A stretch of 64,000 bases of DNA, from the NCBI GenBank assembly GCA_016704445.1, contig JADJAE010000039.1, positions 1-64,000 of the forward strand. The letters are read 5' to 3'. Positions 31,876-42,461 of this stretch are shown here, piece after piece; within the stretch, counting starts at the first letter, position 1, and each line of letters begins with the position of its first letter. The notes under the pieces were generated by a model that saw only the letters and a list, made by a program, of their open reading frames with translations, had not been told where the DNA came from and ran no database searches. Origin of the DNA: Deltaproteobacteria bacterium. Lineage in GTDB: Bacteria; Myxococcota_A; Polyangia; Polyangiales; Ga0077539. A program made the position numbers and the translations under genes.

Positions 31876-32235
31876 TCAAGCTCCTACGTCCGGCATCCGG
31901 ATGGCCCCGATGAGGCGGCCGCCGCTCCCCCAGAAAAGCAGCCCCGCGATTCGAGCGCCGCTCTTCGCGATGGTCGCATGCACCGCCGCCGTCTCGCTCT
32001 TTAATGCCTCCAGCGTCTCCGGCATTCCCGGGCACGTCAGACCCTGTCGTGCCCACCTCGAGGCCCGTAACCAATATATCGAGTGCCAGTGAAGTGGCGG
32101 GTACGGATCCGGGTCATCATCCACAGAATCCGCCGTGGCCAATACGCCCAGAGCCACCTCACGGGCCCACGGCATGCAACCGCCTTCCAGATGCTGGACA
32201 CGCCGTCTGATATCTGCGACCGACGTGGGCTGCAT
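31876..32235 (-). CDS. Small protein overlapping the RHS stop, candidate immunity protein
   Basis: This is a 119-residue cytoplasmic protein (no signal), with residues HWHSIYWLRASRWARQGL and helical ALKSETAAVHATIAKSG. Its ATG at 32235 shares one base with the RHS gene's TGA (TGATG); a GTG one codon earlier is also possible. Genes placed immediately after RHS toxin tips commonly encode the immunity protein; I infer that role from position only and recognise no family. Confidence 0.5.
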   Translation of the reverse strand: MQPTSVADIRRRVQHLEGGCMPWAREVALGVLATADSVDDDPDPYPPLHWHSIYWLRASRWARQGLTCPGMPETLEALKSETAAVHATIAKSGARIAGLLFWGSGGRLIGAIRMPDVGA

Positions 32236-35200
32236 CACAGGCCGTAGTCGCCGGGATTGACCCGCCAGACCGTCGCGCCGCTCGAACTCCCACGCAGCAA
32301 TTCGCGTTCACCCGGGATGCCGCTGGGATTCATGAGTTGCTCCACGACCGACCGCGGCAGAGTGTCGTGAAGGATTACTCCTTCTGAGGTGCCAGAGTGG
32401 GTCGCAAAGTCCAAGGCGACTTGAGGATCCGTGCTCCATGACACGAAGGTACTATGCGTCCTGCCAGAGGCGTGCCTAGCCGGATCTGAGTGTGCTCCCC
32501 GGCCTCCGATCGGCCGAGCGGCTCCCTGCTGCGCTTCACGCCACACACGCGGATTCGGATGTCCAGCCGAAACACCGCGGTAGACATCGACCAAGTCATC
32601 GCCGCCACGTCCGAGATGCCCCAGGACGTGCTCAGCGCCGCTTCCAACGCGGCGGGCCGCTCCGAGACCGGTGACCCCTGGGATCGCGGCCCCCAGGACG
32701 TCCAAGCCCAGGTCACCAAGGTGACCGTTGATGCTGCCGCAATTCCCGCTCGCAAAATCTCCGACGATGTTGCTGACGTCGTACGCGATGAAGCCCGCGT
32801 CGATGAGCATGTCGAGATACTGACCGGTCGAGTCCCGTCCGTTGACGGGGTCGTTCGCGGCGTAGGCGTAGAGATTCCGCCCGTCGACGGCGTCCCTATG
32901 GCCGAGAGGATCTCGGCTCAGCCAGCGCCCGATGTTCGGCGCGTACACGCGGGTGGGGGTGAAGTGCAGGCCGCTGTCGGGATGTACCAAGTAGCCAGCG
33001 AAGCCGATCGGCGAGTCATAGGCCTCGAAGCCCGGGGCAACGAACGTCGATGAGCGTCCACCCCACGGGTCGTAGCGGTAGGACCGCACGCGGTGGCCGG
33101 TCTCGTCCAAAAGGCCGATGACGCTGCCCAGTTGGTCCCTAAGGTAGTAGAGACGATGGCCTCCCTGGCCGAATCCCTCCGGGAAGACCTCGCGCAGGAC
33201 GTTGGTGGTAGAGTCCCGCTCCTGGACAAGCTGTTGCCCGTCCCAAACGAAGTAGTGAGTGACGGCGCCCGTCGTCCACGACGCAAGGCGCCCGACACCG
33301 TCGTAAGCGAACGAGGTGATCTGGCCCCATACGTTGACGGACTTGAGCTGCCCGAAGTGGTTCCACTGGTAAATGAAGATCCCGTCGTCGGCGACGTTCC
33401 CGCGGTGGTCGGGTACGAGGGCGACGCCGTAATTGTCGCTGTCGGATCGGTGGTACGGGCGGTCTCCCCAATCGTAGTTGGTGTACCAGGAGAACGTCCC
33501 GCTGGAATGCCACGGGGCGAATACGGTCGCCACGTCGCGGTTCCCCTGAGGGTCGTATCCGTAGTGCGCCCAGTCCCGATATTCCCATGCCTGTCCGTTG
33601 TCTTCCCACCGCACGAAGTCGGTGAGTTGGCCCGCGGGATCGTAGGTGTAGTTCGTCCAGGCACCATCGAACAGCTTCCAACTGATCCGGCCCGGCACCG
33701 TGTACTCCAGGGACGAATTCTCCAGCGTCGCGCCGTCACGGTCGACGTGCGAATACGCCTGGAGCCGTCTGAACTGGTCCGTGCCGTAGTACCCGAATGT
33801 CGAGTGGGCCCGCTGCGTCGTCCCCAGGATAACGGGGTAGTCGACGCTGTTCGGGTGAGCGAGTGCCGATCCCACCGGATAGTGGTAGTCCAGCGTCCGC
33901 GTGGCGCCGCCGACCGTGTGATCGACGTGGTCCAGGCGGTCCGCGGCGTCGAGGCGGACCGCCCACTGGGTGTTACCCATCGTCCGCGACACGCGGCGGC
34001 CGAGCGCATCGTAGCCGTAGACGATGGTGCTGTTCGGCAGGACCCCTTGAATTTGCTCGACCTGGCCTGCGCCGGATGCGCCCAAGGCGCGGTAGGTCAG
34101 CGAGAAGTCGAAGGAGGCTGAGTAGGTGCCGCCAGTGTTCTGCGTGTGGAACACCGAAGTCAGCCGTTGAAAGAAGGGGTCGTAGCCGTAGACCCGGCCA
34201 TAGGTCTCGCCGCCCGCCGAAACCTCTACGTTCCCCACCGTCGCATCCAGGTTGTATTCGTAGACGGCCCGGTACCCTGGCTCTGAGGGATCCCCATCCA
34301 GTTGCCCGTTCGTCTCGGCCGACAGCCGTCCAGCTCGGTCGTACTCGTAAGCCACTGTCGTGCCGTCGGCCCGGATCATTTTGACCGGACGGTTGTCGAG
34401 GCGGCCCGAGAGCGTGTCGTCGCGAACCCACGTCGTCTGGTGAGCCAGTGAGTCGGAGATCGACGACAGGCCCGAGCCGCAACAGTAGTTGTAACGGGTG
34501 ACATGCCCGTTGGGATCGTTGTTGTAGATCAAGCGCTGCGCGCGGTCGTAGGACCGGGTGGTGATCTGGCCGCCACGGTCTGTAAACTGAGTGGGCTCAA
34601 GCCCGGGGACGGGGACGCCCGCGTCCAAGCGCGGCTGGCCCTGGTCGTCTCGCTGAACGTAGGTGACCGCGTTGTGCGAGCCGTCAGGCAGATCGACCCG
34701 CGTCACCCGGTCAAGGGCGTCGAAGGTGTAGGTCTTAGCCAGACCGTTAAGATCCGTGACGACCCGCGGCAAGTTGCGGTTCGTGTAGGTCGACAGGGAG
34801 ACGGTTCCCCCCGGCCCCGAGACCGAGACCAAGCGCCCTTCTGTGCCTGAGCAGGGCGGGTTGGCGTTCGAGCTCGGGCTATCGTATGTGTACGTCGTCA
34901 CGGCGCCGCCGGGGCGCATCCTCGAGAGCACCTGCCCGCGGCAGTTGTACTGGTAGACGGTCGTCGGACCGGCGGCGTCGGTGACGCTGGTCGGGCGATG
35001 GCGCACGAAATTACTGTATGCTGACACCCGCTGGTATTGCACCGGCGAGGTGGAAGTCCGATGGTCGACGAAGAGCGGGTCGATGCCGTTCGAGTCGTAA
35101 GCGAACGCCATCTGGCGGTTCTGCGGGTCGGTTACCGTAGCCACGTGCCCGAGCGAGTTCCACGTGTACCGCGTCACCTGCTCCTGCGTGGACGAGCCCG

Positions 35201-37716
35201 ATGGCACGAAGCGAGCAATCGTGGATGGCAGAGCGGTCCCGTCATCTCCCAGATAAAATGCATATTCCTGGTTGAGATACGCATACCAGGTCCGATACTG
35301 TCCGGGCTCCTGAACGGTGGCGATGACGCCGGTCGCTTGGTCGATTGCGTGCGAACGATGCATCCAGTGGATGACGCGGGCAAGACGCCAAGCACCCCCG
35401 CCGAAGTTCACGTCGATCGCCCGGGCGCGGACCCAAGATCGGCTGTCCCAGTAGAGGGAGTTTCGCCAACCGAGGTTGGTGTTGATCGTCGTGCCGAAGA
35501 GGTCCGTCAACGCGGCGGGGGCATGGTCCGGATCCACGGCGCGAAACATGTCCGGATTCGCATTGCATTCGGCATCGCCGCCACAGGTGGCGCTGAAGTG
35601 CCGGTACTCGATCCGCTCCGTCTGTCCCGCTGGATCCGTCGCCTTGACTCAGCGGCGATTGTAGGAGTACGGGTTCGACCCGCCGTCCGGGACCCACCCG
35701 GTCGAGAAATTCGTGTCTCCGTATGGGGTCGTCATCCGGTACAGGAAATCCGGGTCAGGGTCCGGGGGTGACGCTACGTTTTCGGGCGGCGCCGGGTGAT
35801 CGAGCCCGCGCGCCTCGCTGCGGTAGAGGAACGACGAGACCATGCCGGCCATGTCGCGGATCGACGTGAGCCGACCGGAGGTGTACCCGAAATCCGCGAC
35901 CTGCGTCGGCGAGGTCGGCGTGGTCTCCACCCGCACGATCTGGTAGAACGCTGCTGAGTCGGCCAGGGCAGAGGGGTCATAGTAAAATGACAGCCCCTCG
36001 CCGCGCGCGTCGGTCACGAACGTCAGTCGGAGGTAATCGTCGTAGTAGAGCGTGATGGCGTTGCCGTGGGGGTCGACGACGCGCGTGAGCGCGAAGGTGC
36101 GCCCCGGCATCGTGCTCACGACCCGGTCGTACTCCTCGATGCTCCCGTCGGAGAGCGCACGCCTAAAGGTCGTAGGGAGGGTCGTCCCCCCAGGGACCAC
36201 GCGGGTCAGCACGGATCGGTCGGTTAACTCGGCCTGGGAGGCTGTGGCGGAACCGCTGAATCGATAGTCGAGCACCCCGCCCGCCCCAACATGCAACTTG
36301 TAGAACTGGGGCTGGGCGCCGTCGGATACGACCTCTTCGGTGATGAACTGACGGAACGTGAAGGACCACTTGGGTCCCAGGCCGGACATCCGTGGAAGCG
36401 ATGACTGCGTGAAGTCGGCCTGGTTGTAGGCGGCGCGGAGGGAGATCGCCGGGCCGAAGGGAGAGTTGACCCAGATGGGCGTGTCCTCGACGTGAAGGCT
36501 CGCGAGCAGAGCGTGAAAGCCGTAGCGAGCCATGCCGGCGCTGGCCCGGCAGGCCTCCGTCAGCAGGTCGCCGAGACCGAAGAAGCCACGCTGGGAGGCC
36601 GTCGTGTAGCCCCTCCCCAGACTCCTTCCCCTCCGCTTCCGAGACCGAACGCCATCCGGCGGGCAGTTCCCCCGAAGGGACCAGCATGTAGCCGCTCGCC
36701 TCCTCATCGAGTGCCGCGGTCCCGATCCAGACGTCGTCCTCGAAGGTCGGGTCCTCGAGACGATGGACAGCCGCCCGTGAGGGCACCTGTTCCGACCGCG
36801 TCAGTGCCGCGAAGTGTCCCACCTTCCAATTCACCACGGCGGGGGAAAGCACCTGCGCCCCAGGCGACCGGAACGCCATCTGGAGGCTCATACGCAGGCG
36901 CTGCGAGAGCCGCCAGACCGCCGAGAGGCTCGTTCCCCGCGTGGTGGATTCGGCGGCGCGCAGTTCCACCGGAAAGGGTTCGAGATGCTGCGCAGCTCGC
37001 ACGCGGCTGAGCGCGAGCGGGCCGCACAGAAACGCGCGCTCCGGATGCTCGTGCATCGTCGAGAGCCCCGTCCACGCGTCTTGGAGATGATTCACGTTCG
37101 AACCGTGGAGGGGTCGACCGCGCAGCTCGCGGAAGATCGCGTGCAACTGGTCCATGCGGCCGAGCCTCGCGTTGAACTCGGCGAGTTCTGCGACGGCGCG
37201 CTCTGTCACCGCCACCCCTGCCGGGGTCGGGTCCGCCTTAGCAGCGTTCCACGCGGCCTCCCACGCTACGAGTGCCCGCCCGTACCTCCCCGTTTCGCGG
37301 TACACCAGCCCCAGGTTGAGCAGAAGCGACGCGCGCCAGACGGACTGGGGATAAGCTTCGAGAAAGTGTTCGAACCCTTCGGTCCGGGCAGCGTCGCCCA
37401 CCTCCCTCCAAGCGTTCGCGAGACGCCCGAGTTCCGCGCGCTCGACCTGCGCTCCTTCGCCTCCGACCGGAACGAGAGGCTCGGCGAACACGCGAGCGAC
37501 GTAAAGGTCAGCGTCGTTGGGCAGGGCGGGCAGCACACCGGATACGGTCTCCGGCGACGGACCCTGCGGGTGTCTAGGGGCCGCCGGGACCGTCGAGCCG
37601 GCGGCGGGCGGGTTGGCGAACGACTGCTCAGCGGAGGAGGATCCGCATCCGACCCCCCCGCCTATGATCATCGCGAAGAGAACCGTCCACAACGCGAACT
37701 GCTGCCTTATCGTCAT
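32235..37716 (-). CDS. Giant C39/RHS-repeat lipoprotein with ADP-ribosyltransferase-like C-terminus (one frameshift, one nonsense codon)
   Basis: About 1,827 residues from ATG 37716. Order: signal with lipobox-like GGGVGC (Cys22); TPR-like helices (VWRASLLLNLGLVYRETGRY, about 125-170); a C39-type cysteine-protease-like domain (FLCGPLAL, VVNWKVGHFAAL, DPTFEDDVWIG, LDEEASGYMLV); a linker GMARYGFHALLASLHVEDTP; long RHS/YD repeats; the core-ending GRWLSRDPLG and NLYAYAANDPVN; then a ~190-residue tip. The tip has the ART R-S-E pattern: VYRGV, FVSWSTDPQVALDFA, GERELLRG. The frame shifts near 36605. An in-frame TGA at 35649-35651 replaces a likely Trp codon in NRR-W-VKATDPAGQTER. Both may be sequence errors. 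A typical polymorphic-toxin architecture of myxobacteria. Confidence 0.82.
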
Positions 37717-37888
37717 AACACATGGACAGCACGCACCGTCGGACTCGCGGCCAGCCAGTCCCACCGCGTGCACCGCAGCACTATCCCCTTCGAGGTGCTG
37801 TCTCGGCATGGGGCTCTCTACTAAAAGGCGTCAGATCAGGTCAAGTCCATACAGCGCCATTCCTCCGCGGAGGTCCGACCGCGAGCCC

Positions 37889-37943
37889 CTGGCTATTGAA
37901 TGAAGGCGCCCCCGCTGCGGGGTCGCCTTCATTCAATAGCCAG
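37889..37943. repeat. Perfect 20-bp inverted repeat (strong hairpin)
   Basis: CTGGCTATTGAATGAAGGCG (37889-37908) is the exact reverse complement of 37924-37943, across a 15-nt loop that itself can pair (CCCCGC/GCGGGG). It lies between the 5' end of the RHS gene and the start of duplicated copy 2, in a stretch (37717-38331) with no recognisable gene. No T-run on either side, so a recombination or element-end role is as likely as termination. Confidence 0.85.
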
Positions 37944-38331
37944 ATGGGATGAAGCGGCTCGGGACGAGCTGCCCTCTCTCGCCCCGCCGCCCCCGGCGAC
38001 GGACCCCACGCCACCGCCGACCGGCGGCGGAGGAGGGAGTGGCTGACGTCCCTCCGCGCGCTATCGCGATCGGAACCCCCGCGCGTTCGATGACGCAGGA
38101 AGTGGGGGGCCAAGGAGACTACGGCCTCTGCGCGAGACTACGCGGCTAGTTGCGCATCTCGTGGGTGAGGAGTCCGGCATCGCGCGCAGCGCCATTCGGT
38201 CGGGTGCGAAGAGTACAGCCTCCCGAGGTCCAGGTTCGTCCGAACGATGTCCGGTTCCGGTAGCGGCACCGCGATAGCGCCACACCAAATCCCTTGTCGC
38301 ACGATTCTTTCCCTCGCTACGATCCTCTCCC

Positions 38332-39223
38332 ATGAGCACCTCCCGAACGCGTCGCAAACCCGCTCGATCCTCTTCCGCCACCAAGGAGTCTCCCACCAAA
38401 CCCGCTGCGTCCGACGGCAGCGGCGACGTCCGCGGCGAGCTCCGCCAGCTCGCCGAGATCCGCGGCCGCTTCCCGGCGCTCGACGCCGACACCGCGGCGG
38501 CGCTGCACGCCCACCACGACGACGACGCCTGCCGCGCGAAGGGCACGGTCACGCGCGCCGCAGACACCTTCCGCGGCGCCATGAGCTGGGCGTATCTTCG
38601 GCGCCCACGCTGCCAACCCTGCGCTCGAGCCGCGGCGCATCCGGTGGTTCCTCGACTGCGCGACCGCCCTGGGCGTGGTGCTCACGGGTCAACCCGCCGT
38701 CGACCCCACCCAGGCCAGCGCCTTTGAGGACGCCACGCAGACCGCCGACAAGCTCCTGCGCCGCACCGAACGCCGCGCCCGCGACGCCGCCGGAACCGTC
38801 GCGGCCGCAGTCGCGGCCGTCGATGCAGCGCTCCAGCCCGACGGCGTCTGGACGACCGCATCTCGCGGCTTCGCCAGCTCGCGGCCCTGCTCACGACGTG
38901 GCTCGGGCAGCCCGTGGCCAAGGCGCCCCCGCTGCGCGTCTTCGGCATTGGCGCCAGCACCGTCGCCGACCTGACACGCGCCGCGACCGCGCTCGACGAG
39001 GCCATCGCCCGACGCGGCGCGCCGAAGATGGCCGACCGCGACGGCCCCGCGGTCAACATCGCCGAGGGCCGACTCCAGTTCGTGATGCGCTCGCTCTGGG
39101 ACCGACCTCGCTGAAGCTCGCGAGGACGGCGTGACCGACCTCGTGCTCACCGTGTCGCCGACAATCCTGCGCGCGCTGAACATCAAGCCGAAGCGCAAGC
39201 AGGACGCCACGAAGCCCGCCTGA
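38332..39223 (+). pseudogene. Hypothetical helical protein (copy 2, frameshifted)
   Basis: Homologous over its whole length to the gene at 27215, with the same start and stop context. Compared with copy 1 it has lost two bases near 38593 (after GAMSWA), lost one T near 38850 and gained one G near 39100, so the frame is broken three times. Substitutions are few (for example Asp to Glu in SSATKESP). Confidence 0.75.
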
Positions 39224-39233
39224 GCCTCCGTCC

Positions 39234-39338
39234 GACGCGACTGCCCCTTCGGGTGACGCGACTGCCCCTTCGGGTGACGCGACTGCCCCTTCGGGTGACG
39301 CGACTGCCCCTCTGGGTGACGCGACTGCCCCTCCGGGT
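39234..39338 (+). repeat. 21-bp tandem repeat, five units (copy 2)
   Basis: Same unit as at 28119, with one extra unit of the first type. The final two units carry the same variant endings (CTCTGGGT, CTCCGGGT) as copy 1, so the gain or loss was within the uniform units. Confidence 0.9.
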
Positions 39339-39516
39339 GACACACCCTCCGGACATGGGCGTTCATCGTCGATTGAAGGGCGGGCGGGGCAAGCCCCGCC
39401 CCTACGGGAAGGAGTTCTCGCTGCGTAGGGGCACGGGCGTTGCCCCGACCGCAGACGACGGGCGTCACCCCCAAGGTGACGTTCTGGCAACAGAATCGTG
39501 GCATGGTCACGCCCCT

Positions 39517-40884
39517 ATGGCGCGACATGATGATCGTGAGCTGAACTGGTCGATGACGGAAGCGGGCATCCTTCTCCCTCGGCGCACGCTGCTCCGCGGC
39601 GGGCTCGCGGGCTTCGCGGCGGCGATGATGACCCGCGCGCTGCCCGGGTGCAGCGCCCGCCCCCGCGGTGACTCCGGGCGACGCGGGCACCCCCCTGACG
39701 CAGGCTTCCCGGACGTGGGTGCATCGCCTGTCGACGCGGGAACCATAGAGGTCGACGGCGGCCTCTCGTACTTCGAGCCGCGCGCCGTGCCCGCGCCGCC
39801 CGCGCTGCGCTCGCTCATCGCCAACGTGGGCCCCCTCGGCGCGCCCGACGCCAACGGGCTGCGGCTGCCGCCCGGCTTCACCTCGCGGGTGATCGCTCGC
39901 ACCGGCGAGCGCGTCGCGGGCACCAGCTACTCGTGGCACCTGCTCCCCGACGGAGGCGCGACCTTCGCCACCGAAGACGGCGGCTGGATCTACACCTCCA
40001 ACTCCGAGATGGTCCTGGTCGGCGGCGTCCGGGGCGGTGCGCTTCGGCCCGACCGGCGCCATCACGGCGGCCTACCGCATCCTCGACCGCACCAACGGCA
40101 ACTGCGCGGGCTGCAAGACCCCGTGGCACACGTGGCTGTCCTGCGAGGAGGTCTCGCGGGGAGGGTGTTCGAGTGCGATCCCTACGGCGAGCGCCCGGCG
40201 GTGGTTCGGCCCGCGCTCGGGATCTTCAAGCACGAGGCCGCCGCGGTCGACACCGTCAACGCCCACGTCTACCTCACCGAGGACGAGTCCGACGGGCGCC
40301 TCTACCGCTACGTGCCCGCGCGCCGCACGCCGCAGGGCCACCCCGACCTCTCCGTGGGACGCCTCGAGGTCGCGGCGGTCGACGCAGACCGGGTCACCTG
40401 GCAGAGCCTGCCCGACCCGCAGTGGATGGGGGCGATGCCCACCAGGATGCAGGTGCCGGGGAGCACGGTGTTCCGAGGCGGCGAGGGCATCTGGTACCAC
40501 GCGGGCGTCATCTACTTCAGCACCAAGGGCACCAACCAGGTGTGGGCCTACAACGTGGCCGCCGCGACGATCTCCGTGCTCTACGACGGCCGCTCGATGG
40601 CCATGCCCGGCATCCGCGGGGTGGACAACCTCACCGTCTCCTGCTGCGGCGACGTGCTGGTCGCCGAGGACACGGGCTCGATGCAGATCGTGGCGATCCT
40701 GCCGTCGGGGGAGCTCAAGCCCCTGATGCAGGTCGTCGGGCACGACAGCTCCGAGGTCACCGGGCCCGCCTTCGACCCCAGCGGCACCCGGCTCTACTTC
40801 AGCTCCCAGCGCGGTCTGAGCACCGGCTCCGGCTCCGGCTGGACCTTCGAGATCACCGGCCCCTTCCACGAGCGCATGGGCTGA
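39517..40884 (+). CDS. PhoX/DUF839-like Tat-exported protein (copy 2)
   Basis: Homologue of the gene at 28382 with the same Tat signal (PRRTLLRGG) and propeller motifs, and an intact C-terminus: GELKPLMQVVGH, FDPSGTRLYFSSQRGL and end at HERMG. The frame is open throughout, but two short stretches (after LPGCS near 39650, and between LVGGV near 40028 and GRVFECDPYG near 40165) read out of frame because of paired indels relative to copy 1. Comparing the two copies lets the correct protein be reconstructed. It precedes the glycosylase gene by ~70 bp. Confidence 0.78.
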   Translation: MARHDDRELNWSMTEAGILLPRRTLLRGGLAGFAAAMMTRALPGCSARPRGDSGRRGHPPDAGFPDVGASPVDAGTIEVDGGLSYFEPRAVPAPPALRSLIANVGPLGAPDANGLRLPPGFTSRVIARTGERVAGTSYSWHLLPDGGATFATEDGGWIYTSNSEMVLVGGVRGGALRPDRRHHGGLPHPRPHQRQLRGLQDPVAHVAVLRGGLAGRVFECDPYGERPAVVRPALGIFKHEAAAVDTVNAHVYLTEDESDGRLYRYVPARRTPQGHPDLSVGRLEVAAVDADRVTWQSLPDPQWMGAMPTRMQVPGSTVFRGGEGIWYHAGVIYFSTKGTNQVWAYNVAAATISVLYDGRSMAMPGIRGVDNLTVSCCGDVLVAEDTGSMQIVAILPSGELKPLMQVVGHDSSEVTGPAFDPSGTRLYFSSQRGLSTGSGSGWTFEITGPFHERMG

Positions 40885-40953
40885 GAGCGCTTCAGCCCAG
40901 GCCGTTGCGGCGACGGGGCGTTGGCGCCGGGCCTGGCAACAACCTAGAAAGTG

Positions 40954-41571
40954 ATGGACCACCGACGCCACCTGATCGACGCCGTGCACCGCGACCTCGC
41001 GGCCTGCCGAGCGTGCCCCGCCATGATCGGTCCGGTGGTGCACGGGCCGCCGGTGATGAGCCGGGTGCTGCTGGTCGGCCAGGCGCCCGGCCCCCGCGAG
41101 GGCGGCTTCGGTCGGCCCTTCGCATGGACCGCCGGGAAGACCCTCTTCGGGTGGTTCGAGTCGGCGCTCGGCGTGGATGAGCCCACCTTCCGCGATCGGG
41201 TCTACATCGCCGCCGTGGCGCGGTGCTTCCCCGGAAAGGCCACCAGCGGCGGCGACCGCAAGCCCGACCGCGACGAGATCGCCCGCTGCGGCGCCTTCCT
41301 CTCTCGCGAGGTGGACATCCTCCAGCCCGAGCTGGTGCTCCCGGTGGGGACGCTCGCCATCGAGCAGGTGCTCGGCCACCGGGGTCCGCTCACCGGGGTG
41401 ATCGGCACCACGCAGCGGGCGCGCTTCCACGGCGTGGAGACCGACGTGATCGCCCTTCCGCATCCGAGCGGAGTCTCCACCTGGCACCGCGGCGAGCCCG
41501 GCAAGACCCTGCTCACCCAGGCCCTCGCCCTCATCGGCCAGCACCCCGCGTGGATCGCGGCCGTCCGATGA
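40954..41571 (+). CDS. Uracil-DNA glycosylase superfamily protein (family 4/5-like)
   Basis: The 205-residue protein has the UDG fold. Motif A is LLVGQAPGPREGGFGRPF (family 4 consensus GEAPG-x2-E), and Cys residues in ACRACP near the N-terminus and VARCFPGK could be 4Fe-4S ligands. ELVLPVGTLAIEQVLG is the central strand, and motif B is ALPHPSGVSTWH. It would remove uracil or other deaminated bases from DNA. ATG 40954 is preferred over GTG 40951. Its stop overlaps the trmO start (ATGA), so the two are co-translated. Confidence 0.82.
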   Translation: MDHRRHLIDAVHRDLAACRACPAMIGPVVHGPPVMSRVLLVGQAPGPREGGFGRPFAWTAGKTLFGWFESALGVDEPTFRDRVYIAAVARCFPGKATSGGDRKPDRDEIARCGAFLSREVDILQPELVLPVGTLAIEQVLGHRGPLTGVIGTTQRARFHGVETDVIALPHPSGVSTWHRGEPGKTLLTQALALIGQHPAWIAAVR

Positions 41572-42356
41572 ACCTCCGAGAGATCGGCGTGGTCCGCTCG
41601 GTTCACGACCACCTGGCGCGCACCCCGAGGCAGCCCGGAGCGGCCGCGAGCGAGCGAGAGGCCCTGGTGGTGCTGCACCCCATCGCGGGCATCACCGACG
41701 CGCTGCGAGACCTCGGCGCCATGGAGCGCATCTGGCTGATCACCTGGTTCGACCGGGTGCGCGGGTGGAAGCCGATGGTGCTGCCTCCGAGAGGCCCACG
41801 GGTGAAGCGAGGGGTCTTCGCGACGCGCTCGCCCCACCGGCCCAACCCCATCGGGCTCTCGCTGGTGAGGCTGCTGGAGATCCGCGGGCGCACGCTGCGC
41901 GTCGCCGACGTCGACCTGCTCGACGGGACCCCGGTGCTCGACCTGAAGCCCTACCACCCCACCGTCGAGGCCTGGCCCGACGCCCGCGCCGGATGGATCG
42001 ACGACCTCGTCCGCGCCGAGCGGGACGGAAGCGCATTTCCCAACACGGTCACCTGGTCGGAGCGCGCCGCGGCGCAGCGGGACTGGCTCTGGACCGAGCA
42101 CGCGGTCGACCTCTTCCCCCTCGAGGACGTGCTGCGCCGCGACGCCACGCCGCACCCGTACCGCCGCATCGAGGCGCTGCCCGAGGGCGAGCTGCAGATC
42201 GCGTGGCGCGCCTGGCGGCTTCGGCTGCGGGTGGAGGGGACGGCGGTGGAGATCGTCGGGGCGGAGAGCGGCTATGCGCCGGGGGTGATCGCGGCGACGC
42301 CCGAGGGGGCGCTGGTCGACGACGCCGCGCAGCGGGCCTTCGCGGAGCGCTGGTAG
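41568..42356 (+). CDS. trmO: TrmO-like tRNA (A37 N6) methyltransferase
   Basis: This is a 262-residue protein of the TsaA/TrmO (VirR/YaeB) family. The N-terminal beta-barrel domain begins IGVVRSVHDH and carries the signature RSPHRPNPIGLS, which with DLLDGTPVLDLKPY binds S-adenosylmethionine and positions tRNA. In E. coli this enzyme methylates t6A37 in tRNA-Thr. The C-terminal ~100 residues differ from E. coli TrmO (WLWTEHAVDLFP, EGELQIAWRAWRLRLRVEG) but follow the domain order. Translationally coupled to the glycosylase gene. Confidence 0.82.
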   Translation: MNLREIGVVRSVHDHLARTPRQPGAAASEREALVVLHPIAGITDALRDLGAMERIWLITWFDRVRGWKPMVLPPRGPRVKRGVFATRSPHRPNPIGLSLVRLLEIRGRTLRVADVDLLDGTPVLDLKPYHPTVEAWPDARAGWIDDLVRAERDGSAFPNTVTWSERAAAQRDWLWTEHAVDLFPLEDVLRRDATPHPYRRIEALPEGELQIAWRAWRLRLRVEGTAVEIVGAESGYAPGVIAATPEGALVDDAAQRAFAERW

Positions 42357-42461
42357 CGCCTCCGGACGCCCGACGGATACAACGCCGTAATGGACAGCGG
42401 CGGGCGCTCTGGCGATCATCCCCGCCGCGACACGGCGGAACACCCGTTTTCGAGGGGATCG

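Larger units (their letters stand above)
38225..41240 (+). repeat. Copy 2 of the ~3.1-kb duplicated segment
   Basis: It matches 26994-30113. It lacks the 113 bases between the TAGCGGC repeats, has five instead of four 21-bp units, and differs by several single-base indels, mostly in runs of G or C. Its right end flows into the intact glycosylase gene and trmO, so this side is the ancestral context. Its left junction is abrupt in intergenic sequence. Confidence 0.9.

Noticed and set aside
35649..35651. Selenocysteine codon in the RHS gene
   Set aside because: RHS proteins have Trp at this position, no selenocysteine insertion element is evident and no redox motif surrounds it.
38247..39134. 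A 295-codon frame in duplicate copy 2
   Set aside because: Comparison with copy 1 shows the true frame is that of the gene at 27215; this is a shadow kept open by high G+C.
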